Source of the DNA: Brugia malayi
Lineage: Eukaryota > Nematoda > Chromadorea > Rhabditida > Onchocercidae
Direction of reading: 5' to 3'
DNA length: 64,000 nucleotides
NCBI RefSeq assembly: GCF_000002995.4
Contig: NW_025062479.1
Location: 18,720,721 to 18,784,720, forward strand
Position numbers and translations under genes: made by a program
Notes under the pieces: model-generated
Database searches by the model: none
The model's input: the letters and a program-made list of their open reading frames with translations, nothing else
What the model was told of the DNA's origin: nothing
Part shown: positions 37,592-48,544 of the stretch, in pieces
How the letters are laid out: each line of letters begins with the position of its first letter
Position numbering within the stretch: the first letter of the stretch is position 1

Positions 37592-37901
37592 ACAGTTAAT
37601 GATTTGTTTTCTGTCTTTCATGACGGACTGATTCTGGATAACTCATTCTGATTCTTCACTAATTTGAAGTATATCTACTCTTCTATTAGTTGATAACTAT
37701 GGAAATGGTTGTTTATCTGATTTTAATATGTTTATAAGTAGAGAAAGTCCCACTGATATTTTTTTGTCTGGGATTTCTTGCGCATCTACTTGGTGGTTTA
37801 CAGAATTTACTAAATTTTAAAAGTCTTCTTCTTGCTTTGTACATGCCATTAACAACAGATACATCTCTATGGAATAAAAACATAACGAAACATCCTGTTT
37901 C

Positions 37902-40900
37902 TTAACCTTTTTTATTCATTATGGACTCGGCGATTATCCTGGATGTTAACATGATGATGTGACTACTTTCATATTCGATGTAATACGGCATTAAATCACG
38001 AACAATTTCATTAAAGGTTGGTCTATCTACAGGCTGTTTTCGCCAGCATTGTAATATAATATTGTAGATGTAATAAGGCATCGTCGATGGTTTCTCCATC
38101 CGATGACCATCTAGAATTTTTTAATGATAAATCAAATCCTGCTTAATAAAGAAAAAAGGAAGGTAAATGGAATTCAATGAATAATAACAAATCCAAAGTA
38201 AAAGTTATGCAATCATTGAGGTTGAGGATTTCGTTCGATTTCGTTCCATTCCGTATTTCAGTGGAATATATTGCAGAGTCGTACAATTATCGATGTACTA
38301 ATCTCGAAATAAGTACCTTTTAGGAAGGGCAATACTTTTTCATTCGGCAGCATTCCATATGGGTCAATAACACCATAAATTTCGGTAGCGAGTATTGCAT
38401 ATGCCCAAATATCTGATTTGGTGCTTAGCTCTCGACGATGTAACACTTCTGGTGGCAACCATTTGAAACTGAAATGACATGCAGTTCAGATGTGGTCATA
38501 AATTCGTTGGTAAATGCACGGAATTATATATTCCATAGATTGCTACACAACTTACGGTATTTTATGCGGATCGTCGGGGAAGAAGTGTGCTTCGTGACGA
38601 GTCGTTTTTGATAAACCAAAGTCACTTATTTTCAATATGTATCTGTAAAGTCTAGAATTTTCATATCAGTAAAATCTATGAGTGTCGGTAGTCTCTTAGG
38701 ATCTTTTATTAGAATTAACCTCCCCAGCGAAAAAGTGTAACTAGAGTTGTACGGTAAAAATAAAAACCTCTGAGACACCTTGTTTCGTCTTTTGGATGAT
38801 GATGAATTAGAACATTGCGTGCAGCGAGGTCACCGTGTACAATTGGTGGATCGAGTGAGTGAAGATGTGCCATGCCGCGCGCTATTTGTGTAAGGAAATC
38901 AACATGCTCATTTGCCGATATATTGTATTCATGTTCCTAGCATATATTCTCATTAATTCTCCGAAATCAACTGGCCAGTTAGAAAATTTATCAGATGATT
39001 AAGCACATGTAACTAATATCGATTCAGAACTACTGAATTAGAACCTTCATAAAGTCAGCCAGCGATCCGATGTCCACAAGTTCGAATGTAAGCATTGCAT
39101 ACTCTTTCGTTTCATTGTAACAAAAGCCGTAGAATTTTGTTACATTTGGATGGCTTATTACCTGAAATTCCTTACCTGATAGGTTTAGTAGTCTATGGCA
39201 AACCTCTTTTTGTTTCGTTTTTTTATCAATATCTTTCAGAATCTTTTGTCCCTTCAATATTTTCTCTCCACTAATTATTAAATTAAAAACTTTGTTCCAT
39301 GCATAGTTATCAATCTAAATGTGTTCATATGGCTTTAATAAGTCATTGGATTCAAGTATGGTTTTCCTTAATTCCAAATTTCTAATAATTTGCCTGCAAA
39401 ATTTCCATTTCAGAAATCCATGGCTGTCGATGATCTGCTTCCGGTACAACCATTTTCAATTTTTTAATAGCGACATTTACCTAAGAGTATTTTATTTTCC
39501 TTGTCAATGAAAACGCGTTGATTGATAAAAAACATAATAAAAGTGTTAAAATTTTTGTTGAGCTAAGAACTCATATCTCCATTAGAATTTAATTTAAATT
39601 GCTATTTAACCTTATTCGTTTACCTTATTAGCAAAAAGGATTTTTATTATTGTATCATAATGTTTTTATCAAATATATCTGTTGAACGTTTATAAGTTTA
39701 ATGGTAGCTTTGGAAATACTTATTACTTCTCCTTCGACTGTTTCTAGTTTTCCACGATACACTGCACCGAATGCTCCAGATCCCAGCATGTCTTCCGGAG
39801 AATATTTCTGTAATTCAGAAGTTGGAAATCTTTTGGAATTATGCCAGAAAGTCTTCAATTAAAGCTGTAAGAGTCGCTGGGCAAATATTTCTAAGAGCTT
39901 AGTAGCATGACGTCAAAAGTTGTGAACTAAATTTGAAATGTCGATTTCTATGGCAATGTCCGTCTTCAATATTGAGTCATCGTTTGGAGCAGGATCGGCA
40001 GTCGTGTCCTAAATGTTTTTTCTTTTTTTTCTTTTAAACAAACAATATTTGAGAATGTGTTCAGATAAAAGATTTTCCAATGCTTTTCATGTTTTCATGG
40101 TTGTACAATTGAACATTTAAAGCATGAAAAAAGAATAACTCATTATTATAATATACCTTTCTATTTCCGAATATTCGGGCATTATCATCCTGAAAATTAT
40201 TTCCAGAAAGAAAATACCAACAGTTAAAGAAATTAGTCTGGAAAGTTAGATTACTGGAGAGAAAATTAGGAGACCTTTAGGGATTCTATATTTTCCTTTG
40301 ACATAGAACGCTTCATGTAATTTTGAGCTCCTTCGATAGCATCACTAGTAAGTTGTATAGAATGCGCAAATTCCATGTGTGAGTTTTTGGAAGGATCGAA
40401 AACAGAACGGGAAATAAACGAAAACGTTTGCGACAGAAGTGTCGGTTCTGTTATCTGAAATGAAATACGTAAAGTAGCGTATATGTTACTGCTTATATTA
40501 TATATCACTATTTTTTTAATGATTGAAGGAGAAAATTGAAGGTTTAGAAATTTTTCATTTAAAGAAATAAGGTGTTTTTATTAAATCCTGTATACCTGAT
40601 CAAAGTGTCGTGCTGCCCATTGCTCACTTTTCATCGTCATTGCATAAATGTCGCGAGTTGGTGAAGTAAATGGTGCTGGGACATTGTGGAAATAAATAAC
40701 TTGCTGCTGAATCAAAATGATATTTTGGGAGCTTTAGAAAATAAACTTTTGTTTATGCTAAGTATAGTACAGCTAAGCCAAGCATAATCCCAATCCTGTG
40801 CTGAAGTTCCATAGACTTGCAATCTAGCTTTCAATCGTTTAATTTTTTATAACATGAAATTCGATATTCAAATAACTAGATCTCTCATTCAGTAATTGCT

Positions 40901-43900
40901 CCTTTTCACAGACATGTTTTTGAGATAAATTTAGATATCCTCTGCTCCTATGAGATAATGTTTTAGATACAGGTAAAATTCACCAATTATTAGTAAACTT
41001 CCTTATTTAACCTTCTTTGTAGGTCCATAGTTGAGTTTGTGTGGAATTGGTGATTGGTAGTTTGTGTAGTAGTAGACTAAGTCATAGAGTGTTGAAAATT
41101 GTCGATTAAACAACAAGTAGCGCCCAATTCGACTACGACGGATTGTGTAGGTCTAAATAATATCAATTTAATTGAACTCTTATGTGATTTTTTTATCTTT
41201 CATTTTTTCCAATCCATTCGACGAAATCAGTTAAATATTTGCATCAATTTTAATTGTCCTCACACAAGTACATATACTTGCTGAGATATTGAGATAACAA
41301 TCACTAAAATTTTTCGGAAAGAAAATTTCTTAAAATTTTTAAATTAGATAAAAATTCGATACCTTGATGTAGAATGGTAGTGATGCATGTTGAATATGTT
41401 CTGAATTGATTTCCTCCTTTTCGGAGTTAAGCTTATTCCTATCTTTATGTTCTTGCTTAATTGGTTTCTGTAAGTTCATTTTATTAAATAAAAAGAATTA
41501 GTTAGGAGTAAAATGTAGAAAATGTATGTTACTTAATGTTTTTGATATATTTATGGCATAATTTTTGGCTCTTATTAAGTAATAATATATATTACAATAA
41601 TTAATAATTAATGATAATAATAATAATAATAATAATAAACAATTAATAATAATGGTTAATGGTGGTAATAATAATAATAAATAATAACAATTAATAATGA
41701 TAATAATAAAGAAATAAGTGAATAAACAAATGGATGATATATTATAATAATTAATAATTAATGATAGTAATAATAATAATAGTTAATGGTGATAATAATA
41801 ATAATAAATAATAATATTTAATAACGATAATAATAAACAAATAAACGAATGAATAATAATTTTGCTTAAAAAATTTCAAAATAAACTGGAAGTAGATGTT
41901 TTAATACGATCCACCTCCGAAGAGTTGTTTAAGTTAAATGAATCAGTAACAGGTTAGGAGACAAATACCTTATACAACACCTTGGACACTTCCTGATAAC
42001 CAGATAGTGCTGATACGTCTGCAGATAAATTTTCTGCTGATGCATCATTCCTCGAATTATCTTTCTGAAAATTGATAAACACTGCGTTCTGAAAAATAAC
42101 ACATTCACTCCCTCTTGAGATGAATGATAATGAATAAAAATTTCCGGGCTATTGCAGCTTCTGTCTATTTACAATAATTAAGTGAAAATAGATCAGCTAA
42201 ATTGATTATTTTATGTATGCTAAGCTATTCATATATTCCAAGTCACTTCACGCCAGATTAGACTTTTGCGCGAAATAAATTAAAAGTGATAAGTAGGTTT
42301 TACTTTGTAGAACTCAATAAGCCATGTTTTCCGGGAATCCTAACGAAACATTTTTTGGTAGCTCTTTCAATCAGTCACAAATTTTATTTAAAATTAACTG
42401 AATTAGATCTAAATTGCAACAGTTACAAATAATTTATTCCATCATCTGTAGATTATAAATGATGTTTATAAAAAATAAACTCCTAACGCAGCTGTTTGGT
42501 GTTGAGAAATCTGGAACTGAATTCAGAATAAAATCCGGGAAGAGGGGAAATGTCTAGCAGATTAGGCTTCCACGATTTCAAATTCAACAATTTCCACCAC
42601 TGATTGATCCGTTAGATTACACTCCTTCCCCTCCTTACTTTATGCACTTAGTATCATTTGATATAGGAAATAATTTAATTCAATGAAATGTAAAATTATG
42701 AGAACTGCTGTTATTCGGAAGTAAAAAGTGGAAATACCTACAGTATTCCTCTCTCGTCACTGGATGAGTAGGATACGATGAGGATGTTGGCAGTTAGTAC
42801 ACTTTTCTTGTCTTCAATGTAAGTTAATAAATTAACCTTTTGTAAATCGGTTTGTGCTTGATCTTCGATAACGGGCGAATGTAGGACAGAGGTCAACCGC
42901 ATACTCAAGTCATTCAGAGCTCCTTTTGCTGCTACAATATTTTTATTTTTAGGTTAAAATCCAACCAAATAACTGCTATTAATTTTCATTTTGCAAACAA
43001 TCATTAGATGTAACTCTCTCCAGAGAATAGTTCAGACCTTCCAATCACAACAGCTACTTTACTACTTCAGTTTTTCTTCTTAAAATCAATTATGGATGTT
43101 GATAAAATTTTTAACTTATAATTTGGTTCGTATAAGCTTTTATCATTTCATTCAGGATATTCTTGCTTTTGCAACACATAACAAGAATGATATAAGGTCG
43201 GTGATCACGAGCATCGATATTGAGCCAAATTGGTGAAAAGATGACAAATAATCCTTGAAAAAATTTTCTCAATAATTGTACATAGACGTGTTTTATTTCT
43301 ATCCAATTCTTCATAAGATTTCAAAAACATTCCCTTCCACGAACTAAATTCTTCGTCTCTTACACATATTTTTAAAAATTTAGAGTTCACGATAACCATC
43401 AGAAAAACTTTTTTACCTGGTCTGTAAGAGCTACGGTCTTCTAGAAGATAATCATAAGCAGTGTTAAGATCAGAGATTCCCAAAAACCATGTTGGATGAG
43501 AAAATAATCTTTTATTTGCTGAAATAAATTGAAAACTCATTCAAATAAAGAACAGTCTACAAGTAATTCAGCTTCAGTAAATAGCAACGGTAATTATGAG
43601 ATATGAATTTCACCATTATAGAAACTTTTACTGATAAGCCAACAGGATGGTATCAATCCAATGTTTGACTGAAACGATCTGTTTCTAATCCACCGACCCA
43701 ATGACCATTGCATTGGGAGTCGTAAAAATGTTCGACCGTCTGTTGTTACGCTATCAATTTCGCGAACTCTGAACACTTTTATTTTGCTTTTTTAAGCGCC
43801 AGTCATTTAGCGCAAATCTTTTAGTAAAATATTACTCTATAAATTAAAGGATTCCTTGACCTCTGAAAATCAAATCGATTTGGATAATATATTCTTAAAA

Positions 43901-45038
43901 GTTAAGCTTGTGAAAATGTAACGTTTTTCAATGTTGTACTGTGTAATATAAAAGAGAGAAAAGGTATTGGAAAATCACTGAAATTCTTCGCAGAGCACGT
44001 CGATTTGATCTCCCGCTGTACAATTGATATCCAGACATGATGTACCACCGAAATAATCCCAAAGTGCGACGTGTGGTACCTAAGATACTCAATAATCTGT
44101 AACGAAAAGGAGAGCAGTCGTTTGGTGCATTTTCATCGCTGCAGTGATCTAATATATATATATAATATTTTGAGGGTTTCAGATCGCAAACAACAGAAAT
44201 TTATATAATCTGGATTAGATTTTCTCAATTCCTATTTTAGTTAGATTCGCAAAGTATGAATTTTTAGAAATTTATATGACTCATACATTTCGAAAAGCTA
44301 AATTCTTAAAATGTTTTTTTTGAAAATTCGCAATGTTGTAATAAGTTTTCATTACATTTATAGCACTGGATAAAAAAAGTAGTAGCACACTGGAAAAAAT
44401 ATGAAAAACCTTACTTGAACTGGTTTTGCTTTAATTCCCTTGAATTTTTTCCACCATGAAAGTTCTTCCATCTTTAGAGTAAAATTCGCAGCTTTGTCGA
44501 ATGTTTTGAAGAGTAGATCATCTCGTAACGGAAGACCACTGGTGTCTAAACCAAACCTATAATTGGTAGTGCTGTATTAAATAAATTAATGAATTTCAAC
44601 CATTGTTCGGATCTTCTTTGTAACGCAAAATATTCTTTAACTGAAATTAAGATAGATCCTAAATTCCTTCAAACAACAAGTTGAAAAGCAAATGAAATCA
44701 TAGCCTCGTGACGTCTCTTCATTGAACAGATTTATCTTTTTTGTAAAAATAAATTTTTCTATTTATTTATTCACTCGAAAACCATAATATTATTTTATAC
44801 AGGGATCAACTAATTAAATTTTAGCGAACTTATAAAGTCTTCGAGCGAATTCAGCATCATCCATAAATAATTCATCTGCATCATGTCCATCACCAACTGC
44901 TAATTCGGGCTCATTAGAGTATATTGATGAAAGGTCGGATGCATCGTCTAACTTATCATTAATACGATAAATGGCACTCGATGGAAGCAGGAAAGGTTCA
45001 TCTAGAGCCAAAAAGTATTCTTCTGCATTGCACATCAT
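37902..45038 (-). CDS. Divergent SH3-containing tyrosine kinase, about 764 aa
   Basis: Exons in order: 44830-45038, 44415-44556, 43979-44079, 43632-43768, 43417-43518, 42837-42931, 41969-42064, 41363-41467, 40596-40706, 40275-40454, 39928-40008, 39727-39852, 39394-39480, 39045-39161, 38779-38936, 38556-38642, 38317-38468, 37902-38110. All phases agree. There is no signal peptide or membrane segment, so it is probably cytoplasmic. An acidic N-terminus is followed by an SH3 (ALWDYFGGTSCLDIN, GDQIDVLCEE, long loop, GRWIRN, IGLIPSCWLI), a segment like the start of an SH2 (WFLGISDLNTAYDYLL), about 220 polar residues, then the kinase: LGSGAFGAVYRG, VAIKK, HGDLAARN, DFGLS, PPE, SDIWAYAI, CWRKQPVDRP. 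The loop reads HGD instead of HRD and holds no Tyr. The intron after 39394 begins with GC. The acceptors at 39852 (TTGAAG) and at the start of exon 1 are weak. Confidence 0.88.
41576..41860. repeat. AAT-rich repeat, two tandem copies of about 130 bp
   Basis: Lies in a kinase intron. A unit beginning ATATATTA-AATAATTAATAATTAATGATA, continuing through (AAT)n, GTTAATGGT, AATAAATAATAA and ending GAATAAACAAATGGATG, occurs twice with small differences. A related tract lies in the cathepsin intron at 26710-26803. Confidence 0.75.
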
Positions 45039-46698
45039 ACTTAATAACAAAAAGTTATGAAATTAAATGAGCTATTGATGTTTTATTTTCATTTTTTACA
45101 TAATAGCGCTTAAATTCGATTTGTTACGGCAGTACTATATTAAAATATATTTCTTTATATGTAGTATAAACTAACTTGAATTTGACTGTGAACTACAAAA
45201 AACTGCTTTGCGCTTAACCTTAGATAAAAATAAAAACAACTAAATGCTTTTTCCAAAGGAATAGTTTAAGAAAGTTCTCGATATCACAGCCCCAAAATTC
45301 ATTACAATAAAACTCTTTAGAATTCAATATGAATCAAACAACACCAGCGGATTGACTTTACAACCAACACGCTGACAAATATTTTCAGTTAAATTTGACA
45401 AATATCAAAAAAACAAAACATTTTATGCACTTCAATACTCTGCAAACACAGAAATTTGCATCTTTATGGTATACTCCAAATAACTTTGCATAATTTATTT
45501 AGTGAAGCATTTAGTATTTTAGTAATGTTAAGACACTGTATCTTTTGTTCAGGAAAACTTAAACTATTTGTCAGCTCAAATAATATTAGAGCCATGAAAT
45601 TAAGCTGCCCCACTTTAACTTGATACAGTTATTTACCATGTTACAGAAGGTTCATCAATTATGGCAGAACCTTGAGTTTTCATCTATCTCGAAGCGTTAT
45701 ATTTTTTTCTGGTAGTGAATGGATGATCAATACCTGTTTTAACCTAAATTGTTAATATTTCAGAATTTCACTCCTAACTAAATTATTACTACTGATTGCA
45801 GAACTGTAATTATTCACTTTAAAACCATTATAGAATTTACATAAAATGAGATAATAAGAAGTTATGAACTTCAAAAAAGTGCATTTAACTCTTGAAATTT
45901 TTCCCTATTACCACTGCAAATGTCCATATAAAAAGCATTTCCATCCTTCTCTAGCTGATTACAATATCATTCAGCAATTAACTGAGTTAATATATTACAG
46001 CGTTTCTTGCAAGAATGTTATGCGGTATCGTTAGCAAATTATGTAAGCATCACACCCGCTTCAAGCATCTCTTATCAATAATCCTGTAATATCAGTTCAA
46101 GAATTTACTTCCGTCATTTTCTAGTGTAGAAAATGGAACAAGTGCTTAACACATTCATTATATAAAAATCCCAGTACTAAATCATGAGAGCAAATAATAA
46201 ACATCAATCGATCCTGATTTCTCTCCGAAAAATTAACAAGAAAAAACAAATCCTAGTTCTAGTCATAGGGAACCAATAATCGGCTCTTGTGACCTAACAT
46301 GTACACTTCATGATCCTGAAGTCAGTGAATTGCATTTAAAGCATCATAACAGTGCTCGCTTCTACGAGTTTCTCACCATGTTCTTAAAGTTTCACTCATC
46401 ACAAATTCCTGATGAGCTTCAATTTGTAATTTATTAGAAATTTGAATCGAAAAATGTAAATCAAAAATATTATGTCACACGACAAGTAAAAATGTGAGTC
46501 AAATAAAGCAGGAAACAATTCTAAAATTGATTTTGATGGGCTTTTAAATAAATTTGCTTATTCAAGATGGAGTGACATAACGAGCTGATGTGTGTAGAAG
46601 TGGAATGATTATGAAAATAATCTCTGAGAAATCTACAGGTTTCACACTCGTTACCGTTATATCAGCAACCCCACCTCGAAAATGATAAATGGCAACCC

Positions 46699-46830
46699 CT
46701 AAATGGCAACGAGAAAAGAAGTGCTAAATTCAAAGAGTAAAAAAACGCCAATAAAAAACACAATGTCTGATGTCATTGATGCATTTTCAACAATTTGTCC
46801 TTTCCCATGATCAACATAGCCAGAAAATAC
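46699..46830 (-). other. Possible isolated terminal exon
   Basis: A 43-codon frame opens right after TAATTTGTAG and runs to TAG. It begins with a polar part (VFSGYVDHGKGQIVENAS) and ends hydrophobic (DIVFFIGVFLLFEF). No upstream exon joins it in phase, so this is weak. Confidence 0.2.
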
Positions 46831-47903
46831 CTACAAATTAATAAATTTGAACAGTTATTTTGTACACAATTTGAAATAAAGTAAAATAACACAAAGAAAT
46901 ACCTCAAAGCACAGTTGTCGTCATCATGTGCAATGTTTTGGAGAAGACATTTCCCGCATAATAATATTTATGAAAATCGAAATCTCTTGAGATTAAGAAA
47001 TTTATTTCATTACGGCCCAAAGAGGTTACATACAGAAAAATGAAGTAAGGTCGCAACTTAACATGAACAAAGTTAAAGGAGGGAAATTTCTTCAGGAAAG
47101 CTTATGACAGGGAATTATTTTAAAGAATTCAGGACTTTATCCTAAATAAAATCTCCATATGGTCACTAATTTGATTTAAAATGATAATTTAGCATTTTAT
47201 TAACAATATTTAAGTAGTAAATATAGCATCAGTTGAAATCTTCGCATCCAATATGTTTCGATGTTTTATAATTTCTGTAAAATATATGAAAATTAAGCAT
47301 GAGCGAACCTATCGGTTACTAACAAGTATGTATATTAGATGACTATATCATAGTCCATTGTGAAAAGAAGCTTAAAATAATAATAACGAAACTCACGCTG
47401 CTGTTCACTGTTTTTCAACAATAGGGTTTTCATATCTTAAACATATTCGCCTTAAAAGAACAATAAACTCTTCTGTCAAATGTACCTGAATGTGAAAAGA
47501 AATTCAATGTTTGAAAAATACATTACAATGTAACGGAATATAAATTTAAATTAATTAGCACCTGAAATTAGATCGTTTTTCAGCAGACATCGTTGATGCG
47601 CTGATGTGCAACAAATCACTACACAGGACACAAAAATAACATAAAAACAATGCTATAAGTTTGCTATCAATATAGATAAATGCATTTCAGCTGTTTATCG
47701 TGAAATTTCATTATAAATTTTTAATAATATTTTCACACACAGTAACACAGTTGATAACATGTATTTGACTCAAAGATCAGTAGTCTCAATTTCTCAAAAT
47801 CTGAGGTTGGGAATGGGAAAAGAATGATAAAGCTGACGCATATTAACATGAGGGATAAGTTATTAGTTATTTTACAAAAAGGGTTAAGTCTAAAATCTAA
47901 AAA

Positions 47904-47949
47904 AAGCATCTAAAAAATTTAGAAAAAATCTAAATTTTTTTAGATGCTT
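47904..47949. repeat. Near-perfect inverted repeat (hairpin)
   Basis: Left arm AAGCATCTAAAAAATTTAGA (47904-47923), a 5-bp A loop, then a right arm complementary over 20 of 21 bases (47929-47949; one extra T). It lies in intergenic DNA with no gene attached. Confidence 0.85.
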
Positions 47950-48310
47950 CTTACATCTGTATAAAAATGCTTCATACACGAGCAATAACTTTTACGTGAA
48001 AAAGCACCAAAACCTTTTTGCGAGTTATTATTTAGCTCCCTAATTCTAATATTCCTCTTAATTCATGATCTATAGCAATTTAAATCAGCTGCAGTGAAAT
48101 TTGTTTGATTGAAAGATCATAATGAAAAAACCAGTAATGATAACCAAAGGTATGCTGTAGAAAATAATATGCTAAACCAGTTGAAATCACCTAATTATCA
48201 AAAATTTCAATATAAATCCAGAACTGAAACGTCACATCTTCAGATTCCATAAATATTAAGAAAATATACCGTAGCTTTGATTCTCGTAATCCGATCGATA
48301 TATTAAAAAA

Positions 48311-48544
48311 CGTTACTAGCAAGAAAAATAAGATGACAGTAGGATGCGCCTTCTTAATAATCTAATATTCTTAAGTAATTGAACAATAGTTCCCTTTAAG
48401 AAATTTACAAGTTCATAAATAATTGCTACCGCTTGTTAGTAACGCAAAAAAAAGCAAGATGATAGTAGGTTGTACCTTCCTAATAATCTAATATTATTAA
48501 GTAACTGAACAATAAGCTACAAGTTTATAAATAACCACTACTCC
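48311..48544 (-). repeat. Tandem duplication of RalGEF stop codon and 3' UTR
   Basis: Two copies of about 110-120 bp (48311-48432 and 48435-48544) share most of their sequence, for example CTTAATAATCTAATATTCTTAAGTAA versus the same block with few changes. The copy at 48435-48544 holds the last RalGEF codons and the stop at 48525-48527; the other copy lies just downstream of it. Confidence 0.75.

Larger units (their letters stand above)
45039..48524. other. Non-coding between kinase and RalGEF genes
   Basis: Probably the promoter side of the kinase gene and the 3' side of the RalGEF gene. Apart from the possible exon at 46699-46830, the hairpin at 47904-47949 and the duplication at 48311-48544 I see nothing gene-like. 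Confidence 0.5.

Noticed and set aside
39030..39257. Longer kinase exon reading through 39162-39257
   Set aside because: Would insert a lysine-rich stretch between helix C and strand 4; splicing with a GC donor gives a normal kinase sequence.
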